From NCBI GenBank assembly GCA_023356515.1, contig JAKQYG010000011.1:1-21192 (forward strand): a stretch of 21,192 nucleotides of DNA. Reading direction: 5' to 3'. The notes beneath the pieces were generated by a model. It was not told where the DNA came from, searched no databases, and worked only from the letters and a program-made list of their open reading frames with translations. A program made the position numbers and the translations under genes. This DNA comes from Trichodesmium sp. MAG_R04. Lineage in GTDB: Bacteria > Cyanobacteriota > Cyanobacteriia > Cyanobacteriales > Microcoleaceae. Shown here piece after piece: positions 7,534-15,292 of the stretch (its first letter is position 1; each line of letters begins with the position of its first letter).

Positions 7534-7710
7534 TTAGGAAAACTTACTTTCAGCTTTTTCTTTACTAACAGGAATTTCAACAGAACGTAAAAAAGCAGCA
7601 TTTTCTTCTGGTATAGAAGTATTAATAAACATTCCACTTCCCATTTCAAATCCAGCGGCGAGGGAAACTCTAGGAACAATTGCTAAGTACCAATGAAAAT
7701 AATCTGTGCA
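7534..7710 (-). pseudogene. galT: galT (galactose-1-phosphate uridylyltransferase) C-terminal remnant
   Basis: Fifty-eight codons plus a TAA stop read DYFHWYLAIVPRVSLAAGFE, then MGSGMFINTSIPEENAAFLR, the C-terminal end of GalT-type uridylyltransferases (the HWH-like histidine segment, then the aGFE-GSG-xIN block near the end). Upstream of codon 7708-7710 the frame loses all similarity and soon meets a stop, so at least 80% of the gene is missing. There is no start codon or promoter. It is a decayed 3' fragment, left by a deletion or rearrangement that removed the rest. Confidence 0.7.
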
Positions 7711-7913
7711 TTTTAAGTTATATATAGTAATTTTAAATATTGCTTATCAACCCTATTTATTTACATAAAAAATATATATATTACTAAGTTTTTTGAAACA
7801 TATCTAGATAAATTAGATAATTTGTAACAATTCTTGTAATTTTTTTTTGTCAAAATTTTTTCTGATGTCATACATATAATTATTCTATTTTGATAACAAC
7901 GGAGAATGTAAAC

Positions 7914-7980
7914 CAATAGACCTCTCCAAAAATGCTAATTTTAACTGCAGGGCAAGGTTTGGAGAACCTTTTATGGAGAT
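7914..7980. repeat. Dispersed repeat, copy B
   Basis: This is the partner of 6116-6186. Both begin CAATAGACCTCTCCAAA and share AATTTT, a GGT(A/T)AGG-like block, GAGAACC and TGGAGAT in order. Here CTCTCCAAA (7922-7930) and TTTGGAGA (7958-7965) are complementary and can form a stem. No coding content. Confidence 0.6.
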
Positions 7981-8171
7981 GTTTACTCATTTAGACAATA
8001 ATGAAATTGTCTAATAATTTCATTTTTTTCAAGCCTTTTTTTGGCGAATTCATTTAATAAATATTAACAATATTTTCCCAAAACTTATTGTACGATTTCC
8101 ACTAGAAAAGGTATCTGTCCAGAAAACCTAGGAATTAGAATCGAACTTACTTAATTAGGAATGTGTGCTTA

Positions 8172-8196
8172 TAGTGTAGCTCCGTAAGTCCTAATT
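8172..8196. repeat. MITE-like element, right-end fragment
   Basis: TAGTGTAGCTCCGTAAGTCC lies just upstream of the FecR-like gene and matches the right end of the 92-bp elements at 1241 and 14113. The expected left end 92 bases upstream is not recognisable. AATTAGGA (8153-8160) and TCCTAATT (8189-8196) form a local inverted repeat that may be a remnant or a secondary structure. Confidence 0.45.
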
Positions 8197-8229
8197 CAGA
8201 ACAATCAACCTCACAAGCAAAGCTAAAAA

Positions 8230-9156
8230 ATGATTAGAATAACACCCCTAAATCAAGGATTAATTACATCAACCCTAACATTTTTATTGTTAATTCCTCC
8301 TGCACCAGCACAGACAGTAAAACTTCGCAACATTCAATCAGATGTCCGATTTTATAGTGAGAGAGTCGCAAACAAATGGGAGATACTAGAACAAGAAGGT
8401 AACTTGCAGCCTGGAGAGTGGATCGGTAGTGGAGGTAATAGTCAAGTAGAACTGTGGCTTGCCCCTTCAGGAATAGGTAAGGGCGCTGGATACAGGCAAG
8501 GTAGCAGCACATTTACCCAATACGAAACAAGGTCGGGAGGATGTCAGTATAATCTCGCTGAAGGAAAAATTGTTTTCATGGCTAAATATTCTGATTCCCG
8601 TCTTCAATATTGTAAGAGGGTTGTTACCCCAACAGCAGAAATTGAATTACCTGCTCCGTATCCTGAAATATCAATCAACCCAAAAGTAGTATCTAGATAT
8701 CAGGATACACCAATTATTTTGACATCTGGAGAAAAGGACAAAGTTGTTGCTCTATTCGTGATACATGATGATCAGGAGACAACTATTGGAGCTTTAACTG
8801 GTAGTTTGGAGGATGAGCTAATTACTGTTACTTCTGTAGGTAAGGGAGAAAGTGTGAAATTGAAAGCAGGTGAGTTAGTATCATTAAATCAGGGTGGAGA
8901 AATAATTGAGCGTAGTCAGTTTAATTTAAGGAAATTTTACCGTAAAAATAAACTTACCATTGGTTTGGGACCAGATCAACGAGATATTGATTATATCCAA
9001 CAAGAAACGGACGAGGATATCAAGCAAATTCTGGAAGCAGTTCGGGACAAAACTTCTGAAGCTGTAGAGAATCAAGTTTCATCACAAGAACTATTAGGAA
9101 TACCAGAAATAGAAGACATACTCCTAGATGAGGAGCTACTGTACGATGATAAATAA
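8230..9156 (+). CDS. Exported FecR-like protein
   Basis: A 308-residue protein with a clear signal peptide: hydrophobic core LITSTLTFLLLIPP, then cleavage after APA (residue 27). The mature N-terminus (SDVRFY, NLQPGEWIGSGGNSQVELWL, then a block with two cysteines, C105 and C128) has the pattern of FecR-type domains, in which a modest-length beta domain starts with a threshold segment like 'LQPGD-I-TG-NSQVEL'. A second part (SVGKGESVKLKAGELVSLNQ) again resembles FecR strands. The C-terminus is acidic. It is probably periplasmic or surface-exposed. In cyanobacteria such genes often sit near large surface or two-partner-secretion proteins, but none is in view. The start at 8230 has no clear Shine-Dalgarno sequence; it places the signal peptide correctly. 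FecR assignment is tentative. Confidence 0.65.
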   Translation: MIRITPLNQGLITSTLTFLLLIPPAPAQTVKLRNIQSDVRFYSERVANKWEILEQEGNLQPGEWIGSGGNSQVELWLAPSGIGKGAGYRQGSSTFTQYETRSGGCQYNLAEGKIVFMAKYSDSRLQYCKRVVTPTAEIELPAPYPEISINPKVVSRYQDTPIILTSGEKDKVVALFVIHDDQETTIGALTGSLEDELITVTSVGKGESVKLKAGELVSLNQGGEIIERSQFNLRKFYRKNKLTIGLGPDQRDIDYIQQETDEDIKQILEAVRDKTSEAVENQVSSQELLGIPEIEDILLDEELLYDDK

Positions 9157-9185
9157 GGAGTATCAGTACTATGGCGAGAATAATT

Positions 9186-9209
9186 AAGTTTAGTTCCATG
9201 AAACTTTTT
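9186..9209 (+). terminator. Weak hairpin with T-run after the FecR-like gene
   Basis: AAGTTT (9186-9191) and AAACTT (9201-9206) can pair around 9 bases, followed by a run of five T (9205-9209). The stem is short and AT-rich, so termination would be inefficient. It may separate the FecR-like gene from the exported-protein gene that starts at 9275. Confidence 0.25.
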
Positions 9210-9274
9210 CCTGTTCTCCTTGTCAAGCTTTTGTCCTGTACTTAGAATTAATTCAATCAAACCCGACAATAATT

Positions 9275-9823
9275 ATGATTTTCTCTAATTTTCGCTTTTT
9301 AGGATTCAGTTTGTTACTAACATTAGTAGCTTTCAACTTAAATTTAACTGCTAATGCTAACCCTAACTCACAAAAATCAATTGGGTGCAGTCAAACTGCA
9401 TCTTCTAAATCTGTCACTACTGAAAAATCACAACTTTCTCATGGAGATCATACAATACCTAGAACTGAAAACGGTGAAAAACAGATTTTTACTTATGCAA
9501 AACTTCTACTACCTCCAAAAATTCAATTCTCAAGTCTAGCTGAGGTAAATAAGCAAAAAAACTCTGGGGTTTTTGAGGGAAAAATTCACAATGAAACTTC
9601 TTTTGCTATTGATAATTGGCGAGAGATTAAATCAAACATCCCAATTACTCAGTTTTCTTCCCTTAAGGATTTATTAGCATCTCAAACATCCACTGCTGAA
9701 TCATCTTCATTTCCCAAAATACCACAACCTATTCCTGACTTTGTACCAGGAGATTCAAAAGGGCAACTTAGTAGACCAGAAATCAATCCCCCACTAGCAG
9801 AGACAATCAGATCGTTATTTTGA
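9275..9823 (+). CDS. Exported protein of unknown function, 3' end rearranged
   Basis: A 182-residue protein with an N-terminal signal peptide (FRFLGFSLLLTLVAFNLNL, cleavage near ANA at residue 28). The mature part is hydrophilic, rich in Ser, Asn, Lys and Gln, with no recognised domain; QPIPDFVPGDSKG and PEINPPLAETIRSLF are near the end. It lies 118 bases after the FecR-like gene on the same strand and may be co-transcribed with it. The last nine codons (9794-9820) are the antisense of the WD40 part of the STAND gene on the other strand, so this gene's original 3' end was probably lost at the same rearrangement that cut the WD40 gene. The frame from 9275 to about 9790 looks native. Confidence 0.55.
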   Translation: MIFSNFRFLGFSLLLTLVAFNLNLTANANPNSQKSIGCSQTASSKSVTTEKSQLSHGDHTIPRTENGEKQIFTYAKLLLPPKIQFSSLAEVNKQKNSGVFEGKIHNETSFAIDNWREIKSNIPITQFSSLKDLLASQTSTAESSSFPKIPQPIPDFVPGDSKGQLSRPEINPPLAETIRSLF

Positions 9824-12015
9824 CTAAAGCTGAAACTATTAATTTCTCCTACATCATTCTGCAATAAGGAATTAAGTAGTTTTCCATCTTTACTCCACAA
9901 CTCAATCTCCTTATCCCTAATAAAACCTAGATTACCATCTGGACTAAAGCTGACTTTAAGCTTTCCTTCTAGACGATGAACTTCACTTATTTCATAAACA
10001 ACTTTTGCTAGAGTTGCTATTGTCTGAAGGCGAACGCGCTCTGGTGTCCAAAACTTTAATTTTTGTCCTGCCTGAATACTGTTTTTCAATGCTTCAAGCT
10101 GCTGATTTTCAGAAAAATGATTTTTAGAAGCATTTGTCAGGTTGTTGATATTATTTAGGTCAATTTGCCGCCAGAGAGCAACTGTTGCTATACTCAACCC
10201 ACCGACAGTCGCAACAATATTCCTGACTAAACCAGTTAGATGAGCTTTTTTGCTAGCTTTTATGAATTCAAGCAGTATTTCATCGCGACCTAGAATCTCT
10301 GCATTTTCACTATCAAGCCACTCCTGAGCTTTTCTCAGTTCAACTCGATCCAGCAAACCTCCTTTTCGATGCAAATTCATCCAGTTTTGGGATTTTCCCA
10401 TCAGTTGCCGACGATTTTGCTCGCTTTCCTTGTAGCCATAGTCATAAATCCATTGCTTGAGTGTAGGCCATCCAAAGATTAATGCTTCGTGAGCAATATC
10501 AACTTTTGTTGTAAAATCTTTGTCAACCGTAAGTGTTAACAAGCGACTCTCTGTATTAGTCAAATGGTGTAATGTATTCTCAAATAAGGAATCCTTTTCA
10601 TCAGCAACTCGAAGTTGAGCAATAGACTGCTGACGGCGTGTATCAGTACGCCCTTCTCCAAACTGTACTAAGCGAAGAAAAATACGACGAGCTATTTTTT
10701 GCTCCTCTTGACTTAATTTTCTCCACACACTCTCTGCATGATTAGCGATCGCTATTTGTAACCCACTTGGTTGAGTACCTATAGAAATTTCAGTTTCGCT
10801 ATAGCTCCACTCCAAGTTTTTATAAGCAGTTGCTGGTAAAAATCTTCGTTGCAAATGATTCCAGAGTTCAACCATAGTTTCTTGGAGCAGTGGTAAGATA
10901 CCCGGTTGATCCTTAGCATCCGCAATCAAACGTTCAACTAACTCTTGTTCAATAGATACTCCCACATCATTTGCGGGTTGAATAATTGCATCCCTGAGTC
11001 CATTTTCATTGAGCGGTAAAACTTCAAATCGATTCTGTTCAACTTTCGGCCAAATAGGTGCACTCATCAAGTTAGCATAGAAGTCAACTCTGACAGTGAG
11101 AATAATATAGCAATTTTGGGAATCAAGCAAACGGGATAGAGCATCTTGAAAAGGTCGAGCTTCTTGTTCTTGATCGCAATCTGGGGCAAATATTTCCTCA
11201 AACTGATCGATCACCAGTAGCAAAGATTCAAAAGATTCAGTATTTCCATGAGAATCTAGTATTTGGTGAACCTCCCATGGAAGTTGAGATAAATCTCCTG
11301 TCAACTTAGAGGGTTGTATTCCGAGAACATTAGCAAGATTATTCAAAGGAGATGCACCAGGACGTGCTATCTTAACTAGCCATTTGCCAGGAGCGCGTTG
11401 TCTCAATTTAGGAACTAAACCAGCTCGTACCAGTGAAGATTTACCACTACCAGATGGACCAATAAATGCCAGAAACTGAGATTTTTGCAAGCGATTAAGC
11501 AATTTATTTACTTCCCCCTCTCGTCCACAAAAGTATTTGTGATTATCTTCTGTGAAAGGTTTCAACCCTGGATAGGGACAGGGTATATTTTTAAGTGGGG
11601 GTTCTGGTAGTTCTAGTAGCTGGCGCAGACGGGCAATTTCCCCCTTCCACCTTGTTTCATCTGTACAATTTAGAGGTTCAATTACATCCAGGCGTAGGGG
11701 TAATTCACAAGATTCCCATATCAAGGGTATTAAGCGATCTCGTTGTTGTACTATCCTAGAGTAGGAGGCTATACGTTCTCCATAGCTGACCCAAATATCA
11801 GTGAGAAAAGCTGGACTGAGGACAAGTAAAACGTAACGACTGTTTTTAACCACTCTCTCAAATTCAACTACTTTATCTGCACCTGCTCGAAAATTTTCCC
11901 TGGTAATAATTCTCTCATCAGGAATACCTAGTTCTGGGATGAGAAAGCCTTCAACCCATGATTCCTCTGAATTTGCAAAGCAAATAAATAGATCGTAAGT
12001 GTATTTTTTAACCAT
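9682..12015 (-). CDS. TIR-nSTAND ATPase-transmembrane-WD40 protein, WD40 truncated
   Basis: A 777-residue NLR-like signalling protein. Domains in order: TIR-like (about 5-115; YDLFICFANSEESWV, LVLSPAFLTDIWVSYGERI); nSTAND1-type NTPase beginning YPGLKPFTEDNHKYFCGRE (148-166), with Walker A GPSGSGKSS (186-194) and Walker B LLLVIDQFEE (265-274); helical region with the family block VDIAHEALIFGWPTLKQW (505-522); one membrane span (about 595-615); then the start of a WD40 domain (LKVSFSPDGN, about 686-742). WD40 similarity stops at SASG (residues 739-742, base about 9790), and the last 35 residues are the antisense of the exported gene 9275-9823. Relatives carry six or more WD40 repeats, so most of the sensor propeller is missing. 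It starts 117 bases after the caspase-TIR gene on the same strand and is probably its operon partner. Confidence 0.85.
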   Translation of the reverse strand: MVKKYTYDLFICFANSEESWVEGFLIPELGIPDERIITRENFRAGADKVVEFERVVKNSRYVLLVLSPAFLTDIWVSYGERIASYSRIVQQRDRLIPLIWESCELPLRLDVIEPLNCTDETRWKGEIARLRQLLELPEPPLKNIPCPYPGLKPFTEDNHKYFCGREGEVNKLLNRLQKSQFLAFIGPSGSGKSSLVRAGLVPKLRQRAPGKWLVKIARPGASPLNNLANVLGIQPSKLTGDLSQLPWEVHQILDSHGNTESFESLLLVIDQFEEIFAPDCDQEQEARPFQDALSRLLDSQNCYIILTVRVDFYANLMSAPIWPKVEQNRFEVLPLNENGLRDAIIQPANDVGVSIEQELVERLIADAKDQPGILPLLQETMVELWNHLQRRFLPATAYKNLEWSYSETEISIGTQPSGLQIAIANHAESVWRKLSQEEQKIARRIFLRLVQFGEGRTDTRRQQSIAQLRVADEKDSLFENTLHHLTNTESRLLTLTVDKDFTTKVDIAHEALIFGWPTLKQWIYDYGYKESEQNRRQLMGKSQNWMNLHRKGGLLDRVELRKAQEWLDSENAEILGRDEILLEFIKASKKAHLTGLVRNIVATVGGLSIATVALWRQIDLNNINNLTNASKNHFSENQQLEALKNSIQAGQKLKFWTPERVRLQTIATLAKVVYEISEVHRLEGKLKVSFSPDGNLGFIRDKEIELWSKDGKLLNSLLQNDVGEINSFSFSQNNDLIVSASGGLISGLLSCPFESPGTKSGIGCGILGNEDDSAVDV

Positions 12016-12132
12016 TTTTGTTTCCCACTATAGTGCTACGGGCAAGTCAAAAGCCATGCATTCAAAAGTCAGAAAAAAGAATTTAGCAATGTCCATACTG
12101 TCAATGAGTAACATCATAAACATTAGTAAGAT

Positions 12133-13380
12133 TTACATTAGGGGCAAAGGTTCCTGAAGTTCACGAATAATGCCTTTGAGCCGTCTTTGAGTATGGCGGG
12201 GGTTAGTGAGGTCTTTAATAAACATTCTTTTGATGTGCATTGGCAACTCACCATTCTGAATAGTTTCTATTTGTACTGGGAATAAACGATAGCTTCCTTC
12301 CTCAATTCCTATTGTGTCTGCTATTACTTCTTCAAAGCGTAACCAGTTATCAGTTAGATAAGCGTTTGAGAGTACAATTAGAATCCGTTTAGCTTGATTT
12401 ATCCCCCTGGGAATACTGACGACTCGGTCTACCCCTGCCTGTTGTACCTCTTCGGAAACAACAACTCGCAAGTCTGCCTTTTCCAAAAGTGGTATGAGAG
12501 TTTCCCAAACCCAAGTATCATCAGATTCGGTTTCTGCATAACTGATATAGACATCATAGCGAAACTTTTTTTCTACTTTTGGGATAGCTTCTTTCTGACC
12601 ACTTAAATAGAGAGCAATAGGGAAATTTTCTTCCAAATCTGCTTTGAAAATTGGGTGTTGTCTAGGTTCTTCAGCAGTAACTTTTGGTTGCAGGTATTCA
12701 AATAGATCAAAAATGCGAATTAAACCATCATTGCTGAAAATTCCTCCTTGTAAACCTTCTAGTAAGTGCTTTGTAAACAGACTATTAGTAGAACCCGGTG
12801 ACACATAAGAAGACTCGCTGCTACGAGATGATGCCAAAATTGCCCGTCCTCGCCCTTGCCGCAAAGCATCGTAATAGCTTTCACTGAATCCAGTTTTGAG
12901 CGTAGGTGTAGTAGAATCCTTGGGTTGACCAATCCCACCTGCATGACAACAATCAAGCAAAATAACTATCTTGCGAGCTGGAATTGCTTGTAATGCTTGT
13001 GTAAACTGTGCACCTGAAATTGCAGTTTGAGCTACTGATGCTCTGGTCTCGCCTATGGTGTCCACAGGTAATAAATACTCACCTATGTGTGAGCCATCTT
13101 TCAATTGTCCACCGTGACCAGAGAAGTAAATTAATACTGTTGAATCAGGGTTTGTCTGTTTTGATAAGTTATCTAAAGCTTGATTGATGGCTGCATAAGT
13201 AGCACTATCATCTAGTAATAACTGTACATTATTTACTGAATAGCCACAGTATTTGGGTTCAACCAATAGATTATAAATATCTTGAGCATCCTTAAGAACC
13301 GTAGAAGGAAGTGGACTAATATTCTGGTAGTTTGCAATACCAACTACTAAAGCATGGGTATTTTCCATCGTCATTGCCAT
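12133..13380 (-). CDS. Orthocaspase (peptidase C14) fused to a TIR domain
   Basis: A 415-residue fusion. Residues about 8-255 are a caspase-fold protease (HALVVGIANYQ at the first strand; the catalytic histidine H89 in LIYFSGHGGQL; the catalytic dyad cysteine C145 in VILLDCCHAGG). The short prodomain-less form is the prokaryotic orthocaspase type, expected to cut after Arg or Lys. Residues about 274-400 are a TIR-like domain (YDVYISYAETESDD, ILIVLSNAYLTDNWLRFEEV, RLFPVQIE). Both caspase catalytic residues are intact. Three in-frame ATGs (codons 1, 3, 5) precede the conserved strand and none has a good Shine-Dalgarno sequence, so the exact start is open by four residues. First gene of a likely two-gene unit with the TIR-STAND protein, a layout that suggests proteolytic or NAD-linked cell-death signalling. 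The cell-death role is inference from family. Confidence 0.9.
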   Translation of the reverse strand: MAMTMENTHALVVGIANYQNISPLPSTVLKDAQDIYNLLVEPKYCGYSVNNVQLLLDDSATYAAINQALDNLSKQTNPDSTVLIYFSGHGGQLKDGSHIGEYLLPVDTIGETRASVAQTAISGAQFTQALQAIPARKIVILLDCCHAGGIGQPKDSTTPTLKTGFSESYYDALRQGRGRAILASSRSSESSYVSPGSTNSLFTKHLLEGLQGGIFSNDGLIRIFDLFEYLQPKVTAEEPRQHPIFKADLEENFPIALYLSGQKEAIPKVEKKFRYDVYISYAETESDDTWVWETLIPLLEKADLRVVVSEEVQQAGVDRVVSIPRGINQAKRILIVLSNAYLTDNWLRFEEVIADTIGIEEGSYRLFPVQIETIQNGELPMHIKRMFIKDLTNPRHTQRRLKGIIRELQEPLPLM

Positions 13381-13732
13381 AAGTGTTTTTATAAGTGTTG
13401 TTCTGAAGTTTTACTGCTTAAAAGTATGAATTATTATACTATTTCAATAACTTCATATCACCATTTCTTTTTTTTGAAGACTTTTAGCATTGTCCATTAG
13501 AACAGAAGCTGCTATCCATATTTAAGATTATTTTGATGGGAAAAACTATATAAATGAGATATAGTAAAATTACTGGAGGATACAAAGTTTCTCTTGCTTT
13601 CAAAACTGAAAGTATTACTGGAAAATTCTGACAGTATTTACTGTTCTTTGGAGAGAGTTTCTCACCTTGAGAGCTCTGAAAGTATTATCTAGAAATAGTT
13701 ATTCCAAATCATGTATTTAGGAGCTAATAATA
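13381..13732. other. Divergent regulatory spacer of the caspase-TIR unit
   Basis: The 352 bases separate the start of the caspase-TIR gene (minus) from the start of the 124-residue gene (plus). Apart from the direct repeat at 13587-13687 and AT-rich sequence, I see no gene or RNA. Promoters for both directions must lie here. Confidence 0.6.
13587..13687. promoter_or_regulatory. 31-bp imperfect direct repeat, 70-bp period
   Basis: Two copies (13587-13617 and 13657-13687) have the pattern GTTTCTC, 12 variable bases, CTGAAAGTATTA, with both outer blocks identical and the same 12-base spacer. The second ends 45 bases before the start codon of the 124-residue gene. Conserved blocks with a non-conserved centre of fixed length look like a pair of protein-binding sites rather than a simple duplication. 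Confidence 0.45.
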
Positions 13733-14107
13733 ATGACTAATAAGGAATTCCAAATATTGAAACAGCAACGTGACGCTAAACTAGGGGTTATTTTGACCAA
13801 AATAATTGATACTGAATGGAATCGAGTTAGTAGGCAATTGGACGCTCTGGATACTGATTCTGGCGATGTTACGAAAGCAGCAATTTTAGTAGGGCAATAT
13901 CAAATATTAGATAAATTAATGGAGGCATTATCTGAGGGGAGTCTTAGTTCAGATTATGAAATAGAAGCTATATGGCGTTCAAAATTAATTCAGCGTGTTG
14001 TAGAGGGTTTTAATTTAGATGTTGATACTCGGACTCCGCCTCGTCAATATAAAAGTATAGCACAACAACTTGCAGAAGCTTGTGGACTAGAAGTAATTCA
14101 AGATTAA
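13733..14107 (+). CDS. Small protein of unknown function
   Basis: A 124-residue soluble, predominantly helical protein (KEFQILKQQRDAKLGV, NRVSRQLDALD, LDKLMEALSEG, WRSKLIQRVVEGFNLD, SIAQQLAEACGLEVIQD), with one cysteine near the end and no signal peptide, membrane span or recognised domain. The ATG at 13733 has a good Shine-Dalgarno sequence, TTAGGAG, with AGGAG at 13719-13723 and a 9-base gap. It is divergent from the caspase-TIR unit across a 352-base spacer with the paired 31-bp direct repeats. Divergent position and helical character would suit a regulator, adaptor or antidote for that unit, but this is context only. Confidence 0.6.
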   Translation: MTNKEFQILKQQRDAKLGVILTKIIDTEWNRVSRQLDALDTDSGDVTKAAILVGQYQILDKLMEALSEGSLSSDYEIEAIWRSKLIQRVVEGFNLDVDTRTPPRQYKSIAQQLAEACGLEVIQD

Positions 14108-14112
14108 TTTTA

Positions 14113-14204
14113 TCAGGGCTTACCCTAAGAAACTAAATGTAGTGCAAATATCTGAAATAATTTCTAAAAAGATACTATGTATAGCAGCACTGCGTAAGTC
14201 CTGA
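14113..14204. mobile_element. 92-bp MITE-like element, copy 2
   Basis: Ends TCAGGGCTTAC (14113-14123) and GTAAGTCCTGA (14194-14204) are inverted repeats with one mismatch. Length and internal TAGTGCAAA (offset 28) match the element at 1241-1332. It is preceded by TA, but the base pair after its right end is AA, so a TA target duplication is not proven. It lies just after the 124-residue gene, and the pairing of AGGG with CCCT at its left end may act as a minor hairpin. Confidence 0.65.
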
Positions 14205-14259
14205 AAACAGTAAATAATTTTTTAGCTAGCCCTGTTTATGCACAATAGGAATGATAATT

Positions 14260-15051
14260 ATGGAAACTAATACAGGTAAATTCAATTCAGATATTATTCG
14301 ACAGTGGGCAAATTTTATTGCCATTTTAGCTGCTTTTTTTCTGAATATTTATGTAAATATCGCTCCTCCAGGCGGTCAAACAATAGGAGTAATTTCTAAC
14401 ACAATATTTAAGAATGTTTTAATTACTCCGGCTAGTTATGCTTTTGCTATTTGGGGATTAATTTATTTAGGTTTAATTAGCTTCGGAATTTATCAACTTT
14501 TACCGGCACAACGAGAAAATCAAATTTTACGTCGATGTCAATATTTTTTAGTAGGCACGAGTTTAGCACAAATTATTTGGATATTTTTATTTCAATATCA
14601 ACTATTTACTCTTTCAATCTTGGCAATGTTAGGAATTTTAGGCTGTTTGATTTGCCTATATTTAAAATTAGGAATTAGTTATGAAAGAGTATCACGAAAA
14701 AATAAATGGTTAGTCTATTATCCTATTAGTATATATTTTGCTTGGATTAGTGTGGCAACAATTGTCAATGTAGCCTGCGCTCTAGATAGTTTAGGTTGGA
14801 ATAGTTCAGAGCAATTTGCTATTGTTTGGACAATAATTATGTTAATAATTGGAACTATTATTGCAGCAATTATTAATCTTCAAAAACAAGATATTGCCTA
14901 TACTTTGGTATTTATTTGGGCATTAACAGCAATTGCAGTTCGTCATTTAGATATTTCAGTTCTTGCTATTAGTGCTGGAATATTAGCTTTAGGGTTAGCA
15001 ATTTTAGTTGGTCTCAATTTTTTTTCAACAGGTTTCAAGTTGAAGGAATAA
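14260..15051 (+). CDS. TspO/MBR-like multi-span membrane protein
   Basis: A 263-residue integral membrane protein with about seven to eight hydrophobic segments, including TPASYAFAIWGLIYLGLISF (the proline- and tryptophan-bearing block characteristic of TspO/MBR-type 'tryptophan-rich sensory' proteins), SLAQIIWIFLFQYQLF and SIYFAWISVATIVNVACAL. TspO proteins bind tetrapyrroles and modulate porphyrin efflux or stress signalling; this one is longer than the 160-residue canonical form, a variant common in cyanobacteria. I choose the ATG at 14260 because AGGA (14247-14250) is then 9 bases upstream; the ATG at 14251 would leave no spacing. Family call fits the helix-1 and helix-2 pattern; function is not proven. 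It lies after the MITE copy 2 and need not be linked with the caspase unit. Confidence 0.6.
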   Translation: METNTGKFNSDIIRQWANFIAILAAFFLNIYVNIAPPGGQTIGVISNTIFKNVLITPASYAFAIWGLIYLGLISFGIYQLLPAQRENQILRRCQYFLVGTSLAQIIWIFLFQYQLFTLSILAMLGILGCLICLYLKLGISYERVSRKNKWLVYYPISIYFAWISVATIVNVACALDSLGWNSSEQFAIVWTIIMLIIGTIIAAIINLQKQDIAYTLVFIWALTAIAVRHLDISVLAISAGILALGLAILVGLNFFSTGFKLKE

Positions 15052-15292
15052 ATAGGATTATTACAGCATATTTCGGATAAATACTGAAACTCATATAGTG
15101 AGTAATCTTACTTGCGTGGGTGTACCATTATAATAATGGAAAACGCTGTTAACGCTTGAGCTAAGACTTGCTCATAATCACCATAAGCTTTTGTGTATTT
15201 AAAAGACTTATTGTTGCATACTTTGTTCAGATAAAAACCCTTCTCAATTCTAGATTCTAAATTATAAAATAAGATAAAGTCACGATAATAAT

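Larger units (their letters stand above)
7325..8229. other. 0.9-kb spacer with gene remnant and repeats
   Basis: The spacer between the divergent ddl and FecR-like genes holds a galT remnant (7534-7710), copy B of a dispersed repeat (7914-7980) and a half copy of the MITE-like family (8172-8196). The remaining stretches (7325-7533, 7711-7913 and 7981-8150) are AT-rich and I recognise no gene or RNA in them. Promoters of ddl and of the FecR-like gene must lie at the two ends. Confidence 0.5.

Noticed and set aside
9020..9269. Two overlapping minus-strand frames of 65 and 68 codons
   Set aside because: Both lie opposite the end of the FecR-like gene and its downstream spacer; their hydrophobic or Ser-rich composition reflects the antisense of coding sequence.
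9354..9539. 61-codon frame inside the exported-protein gene
   Set aside because: Shadow frame of the signal-peptide gene at 9275; no ribosome binding site.
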